Positions 44,693-53,690 of a DNA stretch of 64,000 nt are shown piece after piece. The first letter of the stretch is position 1. Each line of letters begins with the position of its first letter. The stretch comes from Nitrospirota bacterium. GTDB lineage: Bacteria > Nitrospirota > Leptospirillia > Leptospirillales > Leptospirillaceae. Position numbers and translations under genes: made by a program. The stretch spans positions 42,892 through 106,891 of the forward strand of contig JAJYYA010000065.1 of assembly GCA_021801345.1 (NCBI GenBank). Direction: 5' to 3'. The notes under the pieces are model-generated. The model saw only the letters and a program-made list of their open reading frames with translations. It was not told where the DNA came from and searched no databases.

Positions 44693-46084
44693 ATGGCCGT
44701 CTCCCACGAGGTCGATGTCGTGACGATAGGGGCGGGAGGCGCGGCCTACCCGGCGGGCTTTCTTCTGGCCAGGGCGGGCCTTCGGGTCGTCATGGCCGAG
44801 ACGAAGGGGGTCCTGAGCGGAAACTGTCTTGCCGAGGGCTGCATTCCCTCGAAGGCGGTTCGGGAGGTGGCGGCCCAACTCTCTCGCCAGAAGGGATTTT
44901 CGACGCGAGGGCTTCCCGGGGAGCTCCGGGTAGACTACTCTGCGATCGTCGCCCGCAAGAACCAGATCCAGAGAGAACGATACGACCAGCATCTCCGCGA
45001 ACTCGAGAAGGTTCCGGGACTCTCTTTGGTGACCGGACGGGCGCGTTTTCGTGACGACCACACGGTGGAGGTGGACGGCCCCGAAGGGCTTCGCCGCTTG
45101 AGTGCACGCCATATCATTGTGGCCAGTGGCTCGGAGATCTTTCGTCCCTCCTTCCCGGGCGCGGAACTCCTGATCGACAGCCACGACCTCTTTGCCCTCG
45201 ACCCCCGGGTCACCGAGCTTCCCCGATCGCTCGTGATCGTGGGCGGGGGATACATCGGCCTTGAGACCGCCTCCATGTTCCGGGCCCTGGGGTCGGAGGT
45301 GACGCTCCTTGAGCGGGGGGAGCAGATTCTCTCCGGTATGGATCGGGGGATGGTGTCGGAGCTTGCGGCTCTTCTTGATCCCGGGATTCGCATTGTCCTC
45401 GGGGCGGAGGTGCAGGGGGCCGAAAAGACCCCGGAGGGGGTGGCGCTCCACTATCGGGTCAGGGGATCGTCTCCGGTGACGGTGCGGGCGGAGTGCGGCA
45501 TGGTTGCCGTCGGACGCCGGCCGGTGATCCCGGAGGGATTTCTTGCTCTCGGCGGGACGGCGACTTCGCGCGGGATCGTCGTGGATCTTTCCATGCAGAC
45601 CGCGATTCCCCATATCTATGCGACCGGTGACGCCAACGGGATATCGCCGCTTTTTCATTCTGCCGTCCGCCAGTCGCTGGTGGCCGCCCACAATATTTTG
45701 GCGGGGGGGCGCGTTGTGGACGCCTTCAACCCCGCCGCCGTTCCCGTCACCGTCTTTACGATTCCCGAGGCCGCCTGGGTGGGACTCGTCCCGGAGGTCG
45801 CCGTTCAAAAAGGGATCCCGGTCATGACGGCTCGGTATGATTTTTCGGAGGACTCCCGGGCCCAGATCCTAGGCGAACCTGGCGGGGGGATCACCCTGCT
45901 CTTCGAGCCGGGAAGTCTTCGCCTTCTGGGCGGAACGGTCGTCGGAGTCGATGCCGCCTCCCTTGTGGGAGAGATCGGCATTGCGGTGGCCGGCCGTCTC
46001 ACCGCCCGCGATCTTGCAAACTTCCCGGACCAGCATCCCATGTCCTCCGAAGGCCTGGGAAAGGCCGCCAGATCTCTCGTCTAG
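44693..46084 (+). CDS. Dihydrolipoamide dehydrogenase-like flavoprotein
   Basis: 463 residues from ATG 44693 (GGAGGGCAG upstream). FAD site IGAGGAAYPAG, redox-active disulfide GNCLAEGCIPSK (Cys45 and Cys50), NAD(P) site VGGGYIGLETA, ATGD (second FAD site), and the C-terminal DQHPMSSEG carrying the catalytic His/Glu of the class I disulfide reductases. No lipoyl-domain partners (E1, E2) are nearby, so a role in a 2-oxoacid complex is uncertain. It sits 31 bases before the jetA start, with no terminator between, so the flavoprotein may share a transcript with the Wadjet genes. Confidence 0.83.
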   Translation: MAVSHEVDVVTIGAGGAAYPAGFLLARAGLRVVMAETKGVLSGNCLAEGCIPSKAVREVAAQLSRQKGFSTRGLPGELRVDYSAIVARKNQIQRERYDQHLRELEKVPGLSLVTGRARFRDDHTVEVDGPEGLRRLSARHIIVASGSEIFRPSFPGAELLIDSHDLFALDPRVTELPRSLVIVGGGYIGLETASMFRALGSEVTLLERGEQILSGMDRGMVSELAALLDPGIRIVLGAEVQGAEKTPEGVALHYRVRGSSPVTVRAECGMVAVGRRPVIPEGFLALGGTATSRGIVVDLSMQTAIPHIYATGDANGISPLFHSAVRQSLVAAHNILAGGRVVDAFNPAAVPVTVFTIPEAAWVGLVPEVAVQKGIPVMTARYDFSEDSRAQILGEPGGGITLLFEPGSLRLLGGTVVGVDAASLVGEIGIAVAGRLTARDLANFPDQHPMSSEGLGKAARSLV

Positions 46085-46115
46085 CCATGCACAGACACTT
46101 TCGAGGGTTCCTGCC

Positions 46116-47555
46116 ATCGACTATGCCCGTCTCGAGACCTTAAGGCGCGTCCATCCGTCCTGGCGGCTTCTTCTGGCCGACCACGCCCCGCTGATTGTGA
46201 GCTTCCTCACTCAGGCCTTTGTTCTTTCCAACGTCCGGACACTTTCCCGTCCCGAGATCCTTTCCCGGCTCGAGGACGCCCTCTTTTCGATCCGAGAGAC
46301 GGCGGGAGCGTCGAGCTATCCCCGGGAGGCGGCCGACTATCTCGAGGAGTGGGCCGCCGACGAGCGGGGCTGGCTCAGAAAATACTATCCCGTCGACTCG
46401 GACCTTCCCCACTTCGACATCACCCCGGCGACCGAGAAGGTCATCGAGTGGATCTCCTCCCTCGAGGAGCGGGCCTTCATCGGGACATCCTCCCGCCTTC
46501 TCACCATCTTCGATCTCTTGCGCCAGATGGCGGAGGGAAGCGAGACCGACCCCGAGGTGCGGATTCGGGAGCTCGAGCGCCGCCGGTCGGCGATCGACGC
46601 CGAGATCGCGAGAGTCCGCGAAGGGCGTCTCGAACTCATGGACGAGACGGCGCTGCGGGAGAGATTCCTTCTCGTCGAGGCCACCGCCCGGGCCCTCCTT
46701 TCGGACTTTCGGGCTGTGGAGCAGAACTTTCGACACCTCGACCGGGAGGTCCGGGAACGGATCGCGACCTGGGAGAGGGGGAAGGGGGAGCTACTCCAGG
46801 AGGTCTTCGGGGAGCGCGACGCCATCTCCGACTCCGATCAGGGGCGAAGCTTCCGGGCCTTCTGGGACTTTCTCATGAGCGCCTCCCGCCAGGAGGAGCT
46901 CACCACCCTTCTCGAGAAGGTCTTCTCCCTCAAGGCGGTGGAGAGGCTTCGCCCCGACCGCCGCCTTCTCCGGATCCACTACGACTGGCTCGAAGCCGGC
47001 GAGATGGCGCAACGAACGGTGGCGCGTCTTTCCGAACAGCTTCGACGCTTTCTCGACGAGGCGGTCTGGCTCGAAAATCGGCGTATCATGGAGATCGTGA
47101 AGAATATCGAGAAGAAGGCCCTCGCCCTCCGTGGAGAGATCGGCGACCGGACGGTGGCGACACTCGAAGACTCCCGCGTAACGCTGGGCCTTCCTCTCGA
47201 CCGTCCCATCTACCGCCCTCCCGTCAAGACGCAGATCCCCGACCGCCCTCTCCTTCCGGGGGAGTCGGACGCCTCTGCCGAGACGCTCTTCTCCCAGATC
47301 TTCGTCGACCGGGGAAGGCTCGAGCGCCAGGTCGACCGGCTCCTCTCCGAGCGTTCTCCGGTCTCCCTTTCCGAGATCGTGGAGCGCTTTCCCCTGACCC
47401 GGGGGCTTGCCGAGCTTGTGGTCTATCTCGTCATCGCCTCGGAGCGTCCTGAGACGGTGGTGGACGAGCTTCGGGAGGAGGGGATTTTCTGGCAAGACAA
47501 GGAGGGGGTCCGGCGCGAGGCGCGGTTGGCCAGGATCCTTTTTTTCCGGAGGTAG
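46116..47555 (+). CDS. jetA: Wadjet type I JetA (DUF3375), probable ATC start
   Basis: 479 residues. Begins IDYARLETLRRVHPSWRLL; as I recall, DUF3375 proteins start MDYARLE..., so ATC at 46116 takes the place of ATG. GAGGG lies 8 bases upstream. Blocks: LLADHAPLIVSFL, YLEEWAADERGWLRKYYP, FDITPATEKVIEWI, FIGTSSRLLTIFDLLRQM, then a coiled coil (~150-230) and a C-terminal winged helix (LSEIVERFPLTRGLAELVVYL). It is the kleisin-like subunit (MukF/MksF counterpart) of the Wadjet SMC complex, which senses and eliminates plasmids. It is followed 85 bases later by JetB. Confidence 0.88.
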   Translation: MDYARLETLRRVHPSWRLLLADHAPLIVSFLTQAFVLSNVRTLSRPEILSRLEDALFSIRETAGASSYPREAADYLEEWAADERGWLRKYYPVDSDLPHFDITPATEKVIEWISSLEERAFIGTSSRLLTIFDLLRQMAEGSETDPEVRIRELERRRSAIDAEIARVREGRLELMDETALRERFLLVEATARALLSDFRAVEQNFRHLDREVRERIATWERGKGELLQEVFGERDAISDSDQGRSFRAFWDFLMSASRQEELTTLLEKVFSLKAVERLRPDRRLLRIHYDWLEAGEMAQRTVARLSEQLRRFLDEAVWLENRRIMEIVKNIEKKALALRGEIGDRTVATLEDSRVTLGLPLDRPIYRPPVKTQIPDRPLLPGESDASAETLFSQIFVDRGRLERQVDRLLSERSPVSLSEIVERFPLTRGLAELVVYLVIASERPETVVDELREEGIFWQDKEGVRREARLARILFFRR

Positions 47556-47640
47556 GGGGGCCGCCGGGATCCTTGGGAGAGCCTCCCGGCTCTTCGGGGT
47601 TTCTGGTATGATTTTGGAAAAACGGAGCCAAGGAGGAGTC

Positions 47641-48273
47641 GTGAGCCAGGATCAGGACGAAAGAACCCAGGAGAGTTCCGGAGTTCCGGCGGATTTTTCG
47701 CGGGCGACGATTGCTCTTATGAAGGGAGTCCTCTATCGCGAGTCGGGCCCTTCTCTCTGGCAGTCATGCCTTCGCCACACTGCCCGTATCCGGGACTATG
47801 TCGCGGTGATCGGCCTCGACCTTGTGGTCGACGAGGCGGAAGGATACGCCTTTCTCAAGCAGCGATCCGCCGACCTGACCCCCTCGGGGGAGGAGCCGCT
47901 TCCCCGTCTTTTGGCCCAGCGCCCTCTGGGTTATCCGGTCTCCCTCCTTTTGGTCCTGCTCCGAAAGAAGCTGGCGGAGGCCGATGCCCGCAGCGGGGAG
48001 GGCCGGCTCATTCTCTCCCTTCTGGACATGGTCGAGATGATTCGTCTTTTCCTGCCGGAGACGGCCAACGAAGCCCGCCAGAGGGACAGGATCGCAGGAT
48101 ATGTCGGCCGGATCGCCGACATGGGCTTTCTTCGTCCGCTTTCGGGGGAGCGCTACGAGGTGGGGCGCATCATCTCCGCCTATGTCGATGCCCAGTGGCT
48201 CGACGGAGTCGACCGGGCCCTCTCCGTCTATGCGCAGGAGTCGGGGCTTTCCCTGTCCGGAGAGGAGTCGTGA
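47641..48273 (+). CDS. jetB: Wadjet type I JetB (DUF4194)
   Basis: 210 residues from GTG 47641 with AAGGAGG upstream. The family features are present: ATIALMKGVLYRESGPSLWQSCL, DEAEGYAFLKQR, PVSLLLVLLRKKLAEAD and a winged helix ending in RYEVGRIISAYVDAQWL. It is the KITE-like subunit (MukE/MksE counterpart) that bridges JetA and JetC. Its stop overlaps the JetC start by GTGA. Confidence 0.92.
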   Translation: MSQDQDERTQESSGVPADFSRATIALMKGVLYRESGPSLWQSCLRHTARIRDYVAVIGLDLVVDEAEGYAFLKQRSADLTPSGEEPLPRLLAQRPLGYPVSLLLVLLRKKLAEADARSGEGRLILSLLDMVEMIRLFLPETANEARQRDRIAGYVGRIADMGFLRPLSGERYEVGRIISAYVDAQWLDGVDRALSVYAQESGLSLSGEES

Positions 48274-51200
48274 AGATCCCGTTTTCCGAGTCTTTCGTCG
48301 ATCCCCGGTCGGGCTTCCGGCTCGACCGCTTCGAGCTCTATAACTGGGGAACATTCACCGACCGGGTCTGGAGCCTCTTTCCCCGGGGAGAGAACATCCT
48401 TGTCACCGGCGACATCGGATCGGGCAAGTCGACCCTCGTCGACGCGCTCACCACCCTTCTCGTTCCCCCCCAGAAGATTGCCTACAACAAGGCGGCCGGA
48501 GCCGAATCCCGGGAGCGTTCCCTCAGGTCCTACGTCCTGGGCTACTACAAGTCGGAGAGGGTCGAGACGGGGGCGACCGCCCGCCCCGTGGGTCTCCGGG
48601 AGCCGGGCGGCTACTCGGTGATCCTGAGCGTCTTCAAGAACGACGCCCTCGACAGCATCGTGACGCTGGCCCAGGTCTTCTGGATGAAGGACAGCCAGTC
48701 GCCGCCTGCGAGGTTCCATGTGGTCTCGGAGAGGGATCTGGGGATTGCGAAGCACTTTTCGGGCTTCGGTCCCGACATCGCCGACCTCAAGAAGCGCCTC
48801 AAGTCCCTTCCCAAGACCGAACTCCACGACTCCTTCGCCCCTTATGCCGCCTCCTTCATGCGCCGTTTCGGGCTGGAGAACCTTCAGGCCCTCGACCTCT
48901 TTCACCAGAGCGTCTCGATGAAGTCGGTCGGGAACCTGACGGGCTTCGTCCGCGACCATATGCTCGAACCTGCGGACAGCCAGAGGCGCATCGAGGCGCT
49001 TATCGTCCACTTCGACGACCTGACCCGGGCCCATGAGGCGGTGGTCACCGCGCGCCGGCAGCGCGACAGGCTTCTTCCCATCTCGTCCCTTCTTGCCGAT
49101 CACTCCCTTGTCGACGCGGAGATCAAACGCCTCTTTGAGTTGACCTCGATTCTCTCTCCCTACATGGCCTCTCTCGAGCGCTCCCTTCGGTCGGGGGAGA
49201 TCCGGAGGCTCGAGGCCTCTCTTCGGGAGATCGCCCACCACCTTGCGACTCTCTCCTCCCGGAAGGAGGGGGCCCTTGCCGCCCGCGACGAGTTGCGCTC
49301 CTCCATCGCAAGAAACGGCGGAGACCGTCTGAGCTGGCTGTCTTCGGAGATCCGGAGGCTCGAGTCCGAGAGGTCGGAGAAAAAGAGTCGGGCCGATCGC
49401 TACGACGCCCTGGCGCGGGAGATCGACCTTCCGCCGGCAGAGAGCCCCGAAATCTTTCTCAGGACGCTCTCCTCTCTCTCCGCCTTGGGAGAGGAGATTC
49501 GGGGGGGGGTGGAGAGCCTGCGGGAAAAGGCGACCGGTGTCGAGATCCGGCGCCAGGGACTCGAGGGGCGGCTCCATGTGGTCATGTCGGAGGTGACCTC
49601 GCTCAGGCTCCGGAGATCCTCGATTCCTACCGCCCAGATCGCTCTTCGCCGAAGCCTCGCCGAAACTCTGGGGATCCCGGAGGAGGATCTCCCCTTTGCG
49701 GGGGAGCAGATCGGCGTGCGGGAGGAGTTCCGGGACTGGGAGGGGGCGATCGAACGCGTTCTGCACTCCTTCGCTCTTTCGATCCTCGTTGCCGATTCGC
49801 ACTATCCGGCAGTCTCTCTCTGGGTCGACCAGAACGCTCTCAAGGGGCGGCTCGTCTACTACCGGGTCCGGAAGGAGTCTGGCGGAGGGGCTCCTCCCGC
49901 GCCGCTATCGGCGAATTCTCTGGTGGGAAAAGTGGAGATCCATCCGGGATCTCCGCACGCCGGCTGGCTCTCTTCGCATCTGGCCTCGCGATTCGACTAC
50001 GCCTGTTGCGCGGAGATCGAAAGCTTCCGCAGGGAGAGCCGTGCCCTGACCCGGTCCGGACAGGTGAAGGGGGGGCCGGAGCGGCATGAAAAGGACGACC
50101 GGTTCCCGATCGGCGACCGGACCCGCTACGTTCTTGGGTGGTCGAACAAGGAAAAGATCCGGGCGCTCGAGCGGGAGGCCGGGGGACTCGAGGCCCAGAT
50201 CAAAAAGGAGGAGCAGGAAAAGCGCGCTCTCGATCGCGAGATCCGGCGCCTCTCGGAAAGGCTCGAGCGGATCGTCCGCCTGGAAGAGTTCCGGGAGTTT
50301 CGGGATCTCGACTGGCGTCAGACGGCCCTCGACATCGACCGGCATCATTCGGAAAAAAAGGCCCTCGAGGAAGGATCAGACATTCTCCGGGCGCTCGAGC
50401 GGCAGCTTTCGGAACTCGAACGGGAAATCGGGGGGATCGAGTCGGAGATCTCTCAGACCACAGGACGGGAGGGGCGGGAGAGGGGGCAGCTCGAAGGGCA
50501 CGCCTCCCGGGTCATGGAGATCGACCGGGAGCTTTCCGTTCTTCCTCCTTCCGTCTCGGAGATCCTCTTCCCACGACTCGAAGGCGAGATCGCGTCCCTC
50601 TTCCCCGATCTCCCCGAAAAGCCGGAAGAGATTGCGGCGCGGGAACGGGCCGCTCGTGAGCACTTCGAGAAAAAAAGTGCCGCAGAGCGAAGGCGGCGGG
50701 AAAAACTCCGGGAGGAGCTTGGCAAGAAGATGCAGGAGTTCCGGGGGGAGTTTCCCGGGGAGGCCCGCGAGCTCGACGCCAGCATCGATGCCGGTCCCGC
50801 CTACCTGGCCCTTCTCGAAAAGATCGAGAACGACGATCTTCCCCGTTACGAGAGCCGTTTCAAGGAGCTTTTGAACGTGAACACGATCCGGGAGGTGGCG
50901 GGATTTTTGTCCTATCTCTCGAGGGAGAGCCAGATCATCCGGGAACGGGTCGGTGCAATCAACGCCTCGCTCGCCGGAATCGACTACAATCCCGGCCGCT
51001 ATATCGTGCTTGAGGCCAAGAATACTCCCGACAACGAGGTCCGGGAGTTCCAGCAGGATCTTCGGGCCTGTACCGACAACGCCCCGACGGGCTCGGAGGA
51101 GGAAAGTTATTCGGAGGCGAAGTTCCTCGAGGTTCGCCGGATCATCGAGAGGTTCCGGGGAAGGGAGGGGCTCTCCGATCTCGACCGGCGGTGGACGGAG

Positions 51201-51689
51201 AAGGTGACGGACGTCCGCAACTGGTTCGTCTTCGGAGCCTCGGAGCGCTGGCGAGAGGACGGCTCGGAGTTTGAGCACTATACGGACTCCGGAGGAAAGT
51301 CCGGAGGGCAGAAGGAAAAGTTGGCCTATACGGTTTTGGCCGCTTCTCTGGCCTACCAGTTCGGGCTCGAATGGGGGGCTCCCCGTACGCGAAGCTTCCG
51401 TTTCGTGGTGATCGACGAGGCCTTCGGGCGTGGCTCCGACGAATCGGCACGATACGGACTTGATCTCTTCCGGCGTCTCTCCCTCCAGCTTCTCGTCGTG
51501 ACGCCCCTCCAGAAGATCCACATTATCGAGCCCTATGTGAGCTCGGTGGCCTTCGTCCACAACGAGGGGGGGATGGAGTCCCGCATCAGAAACCTCAGCA
51601 TCGCGGAGTACAGGGAGGAGCAGGCCCAGCGGGAGTCTCGAGGTCGGGAGACCTCACCGTCTTCTCCGGCCGAAGGTCCGGCGTCATGA
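48270..51689 (+). CDS. jetC: Wadjet type I JetC SMC-like ATPase
   Basis: 1139 residues from GTG 48270 (GAGAGGAG upstream). Walker A VTGDIGSGKSTLVDAL with Lys53; long coiled coils (~260-480 and ~620-960) around a hinge-like region; the ABC signature KSGGQKEKLAY near 1012 and Walker B FRFVVIDEAFG near 1047, then an LLVVTPLQKIHIIEPY segment. This is the SMC motor (MukB/MksB counterpart). With JetA/JetB it forms the ATP-driven loop extruder. Both overlaps (GTGA with jetB, ATGA with jetD) suggest coupled translation. Confidence 0.95.
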   Translation: MKIPFSESFVDPRSGFRLDRFELYNWGTFTDRVWSLFPRGENILVTGDIGSGKSTLVDALTTLLVPPQKIAYNKAAGAESRERSLRSYVLGYYKSERVETGATARPVGLREPGGYSVILSVFKNDALDSIVTLAQVFWMKDSQSPPARFHVVSERDLGIAKHFSGFGPDIADLKKRLKSLPKTELHDSFAPYAASFMRRFGLENLQALDLFHQSVSMKSVGNLTGFVRDHMLEPADSQRRIEALIVHFDDLTRAHEAVVTARRQRDRLLPISSLLADHSLVDAEIKRLFELTSILSPYMASLERSLRSGEIRRLEASLREIAHHLATLSSRKEGALAARDELRSSIARNGGDRLSWLSSEIRRLESERSEKKSRADRYDALAREIDLPPAESPEIFLRTLSSLSALGEEIRGGVESLREKATGVEIRRQGLEGRLHVVMSEVTSLRLRRSSIPTAQIALRRSLAETLGIPEEDLPFAGEQIGVREEFRDWEGAIERVLHSFALSILVADSHYPAVSLWVDQNALKGRLVYYRVRKESGGGAPPAPLSANSLVGKVEIHPGSPHAGWLSSHLASRFDYACCAEIESFRRESRALTRSGQVKGGPERHEKDDRFPIGDRTRYVLGWSNKEKIRALEREAGGLEAQIKKEEQEKRALDREIRRLSERLERIVRLEEFREFRDLDWRQTALDIDRHHSEKKALEEGSDILRALERQLSELEREIGGIESEISQTTGREGRERGQLEGHASRVMEIDRELSVLPPSVSEILFPRLEGEIASLFPDLPEKPEEIAARERAAREHFEKKSAAERRRREKLREELGKKMQEFRGEFPGEARELDASIDAGPAYLALLEKIENDDLPRYESRFKELLNVNTIREVAGFLSYLSRESQIIRERVGAINASLAGIDYNPGRYIVLEAKNTPDNEVREFQQDLRACTDNAPTGSEEESYSEAKFLEVRRIIERFRGREGLSDLDRRWTEKVTDVRNWFVFGASERWREDGSEFEHYTDSGGKSGGQKEKLAYTVLAASLAYQFGLEWGAPRTRSFRFVVIDEAFGRGSDESARYGLDLFRRLSLQLLVVTPLQKIHIIEPYVSSVAFVHNEGGMESRIRNLSIAEYREEQAQRESRGRETSPSSPAEGPAS

Positions 51690-52909
51690 GCCGAGATCTT
51701 GGGGAAACGGAGGCTAAAGCTCCTCTCCGGCTCCCCGGACTCTCCGAGATCAGAAGAAGCTGCCAAAGGCTCTGGGAGAGGGGGGAGCTTCTCCGGGCCC
51801 TCTTTTGCGGGGCGACCGACCCCTTTGCGGTCCCTCTCCCCCGGATTTCCTCCCGGACCCTTCTCGACCGGTTCGGAGAGGTGCAGGACTGGTCGAGATC
51901 CCTTGCGGCGACCGCCCGGGAGGGAGCGTCTTTCCGGATCGAATGGCGGACGGTGGCCCACAGGCAGCTCGGGCAGCAACGCCTTCCCGGAGCGGTGATC
52001 TTTGACGATGCGAACGCGTGTCTGCGCTTTTTGGGTCGGGAGAAGTCATCGGCTCGCTTTCTCGGTGCCGCCAGAAAGGCGGTCGGAGCCTTTCCCGAGC
52101 TTGAAGCCTGGATCCTCGAACGCCCTCTCGAGCTCTTCGACTGCCAGGAGGAGCTCGACGCTCTTCTGACCGTTCTGCGCCATTTCCGGGAAAGCTCTCC
52201 GGACGGCCGCTACCTTCGTCAGCTCGAGATCCCCGGCGTCGACACGAAGTTCGTCGAGGGGCGGAAGGCTCTCCTTTCCGCCCTGCTCGACCGGATTCTC
52301 CCGCGTGCCCGAATCCGGCACGAGCACTCGGGGGCTCGGGGCTTTGCCGCCCGATACGGCCTTGCCGACAAGCCAGCGCTTCTCCGCTTCCGCCTTCTCG
52401 ACCCGGCGCTTTTTGTCGGGGGATATTCCGATCTCGGGGTCAGGGTCTCCGAGTTTTCTGCCAATCCTCTTCCCGTCCGGAGGGTCTTTGTGGTGGAAAA
52501 CGAGATCAACGGTCTGGCCCTACCCAACATGCCGGCAAGCCTTGTGATCTTCGGCTCTGGCTATGCCGTCGACCGGCTGTTTGCGGTCTCGTGGCTCTCC
52601 GAAGTGGAGATCTTCTACTGGGGAGATCTCGATACCCACGGATTCGCGATTCTCGACCGGCTCCGGAGCGGATTTCCCCAGGTCGGATCGTTTCTGATGG
52701 ATCGGGAGACCCTCCTGTCCTGTCGAACGCTTTGGGTCGAAGAGCCCGCTCCATTCGACGGAGAGCTCACGCGCCTTCACCCCTCCGAGCAGGAGGCGTA
52801 TCGTACCCTTCGAGAGCATGTCAGGGGAGGGCGGGGGGTGCGCCTCGAACAGGAAAGGATTCCCTTCGGGCGGGTTCTGAAGGCGCTCGAAAAAATCAGC
52901 GGGCAGTAG
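51686..52909 (+). CDS. jetD: Wadjet type I JetD Toprim nuclease
   Basis: 407 residues, ATG 51686 overlapping the jetC stop. N-terminal ~190 residues match DUF3322 (RRSCQRLWERGELLRALF, LRQLEIPGVDTKFVEGRK); the C-terminal DUF2220/Toprim domain has the acidic residues Glu271 (FVVENEIN) and Asp314/Asp316 (YWGDLDTHG) for metal-dependent cleavage. JetD cuts circular DNA after loop extrusion. All catalytic residues appear intact, so the system should be active. The gene is the end of the operon. Confidence 0.95.
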   Translation: MSRDLGETEAKAPLRLPGLSEIRRSCQRLWERGELLRALFCGATDPFAVPLPRISSRTLLDRFGEVQDWSRSLAATAREGASFRIEWRTVAHRQLGQQRLPGAVIFDDANACLRFLGREKSSARFLGAARKAVGAFPELEAWILERPLELFDCQEELDALLTVLRHFRESSPDGRYLRQLEIPGVDTKFVEGRKALLSALLDRILPRARIRHEHSGARGFAARYGLADKPALLRFRLLDPALFVGGYSDLGVRVSEFSANPLPVRRVFVVENEINGLALPNMPASLVIFGSGYAVDRLFAVSWLSEVEIFYWGDLDTHGFAILDRLRSGFPQVGSFLMDRETLLSCRTLWVEEPAPFDGELTRLHPSEQEAYRTLREHVRGGRGVRLEQERIPFGRVLKALEKISGQ

Positions 52910-53060
52910 GGGGGGCCGTTCGCGTCTGATCCGGTCAAGGAGTCTTGGCAGAGCTTTCGTTGACTTTGTTTTAAGTGGTCTACAAACTGGTCTGGTTGCC
53001 GGGCTTATGTCTTGGCGAGAGATTCCTTGACGGCTGCAACGTCTTTTGTGCGGGGAGGCG
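52910..53060. other. Spacer between Wadjet and the antitoxin relic
   Basis: No gene. A weak TTGACT (52960-52965) is the only promoter-like element and its partner at 52983-52988 is poor. Confidence 0.4.
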
Positions 53061-53302
53061 ATGAAAACGAAAATCCGTTCATCTGAGGCAAAAACAAAAC
53101 TTCCCGATTGGTTGAGACTCGTCAAGAGCGGCAGGAGCTTTACGATCACCATCCGCGGAGAAGCCTTTGCGGACTTGCTTCCCATTGCGGGGCGAAGGTC
53201 CGCGACAGAGCCTCGGCGGTAGAAAATCTCAAGTCTTTCATGCAAAAAGAGCCGGTGCGCGGCGTCGACGTCAAGGAGCTTGTCGACAGGGGTCGGGCGT
53301 AA
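53061..53302 (+). pseudogene. Phd/YefM-type antitoxin, frameshifted
   Basis: From ATG 53061 (GGGGAGGCG upstream) the first frame reads 53 residues: KTKIRSSEAKTKLPDWLRLVK, FTITIRGEAFADLLPI, a typical Phd N-terminal domain, but it ends early at 53220. The family C-terminal part (ASAVENLKSFMQKEPVRG, then VDVKELVDRGRA) continues in the -1 frame to 53302. The break is near a GCGGGGCG run at about 53189-53196. Either a real mutation or a frameshift. No VapC or Doc toxin gene follows. The role would have been to neutralise a toxin and bind its own promoter. Confidence 0.7.
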
Positions 53303-53528
53303 GATTTTTTCGGCCAACTCTCTCGGAATCTCTTCCTCTGGCCCGGCGGCCAACCTCTCTTCGGGGAACCTCATGGGCTGCGGATGAGGCGGGGGGTAAA
53401 CCCACGACCGTGTCGTCGTGAGGAGAGATTCCGAGAGGGTTGCGTTCCGCCGCCTCCGGAGGCCCGGAGACCCCGGCGGAGGCCTTCTGTCGGTTTCGGA
53501 TTGTCTGGAGATCCTGTGTGTGGTCGGA
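53303..53528. other. Region downstream of the antitoxin relic
   Basis: No toxin gene or other convincing coding sequence; high-GC shadow frames only. Confidence 0.4.
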
Positions 53529-53558
53529 CCGCTTCCTTTTCCCGGGAAAAGGAGGCGG
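53529..53558. repeat. 30-bp near-perfect palindrome
   Basis: CCGCTTCCTTTTCCC joined to GGGAAAAGGAGGCGG with no loop and one mismatch, followed by AATTTTG. It could be an operator for the MHS gene or a weak terminator. Confidence 0.6.
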
Positions 53559-53690
53559 AATTTTGTCGTTAAACGGAAACGATTCTCTGGACTCAAGGGA
53601 ACCCTGCGGCCAAGCCGTCCTTGATCTTCGGATTTCTGTAGGGTTGTTTCTGAAAATCGTGCCCATTCTCATTTTCGAAAAAAGGAACGC

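Noticed and set aside
43841..45808. 655-codon minus-strand frame over DUF1641 and the flavoprotein
   Set aside because: Antisense shadow; no ribosome site, it crosses a terminator and has no recognisable domain.
48228..49802. 524-codon minus-strand frame over jetC
   Set aside because: Antisense shadow of a clear SMC gene.
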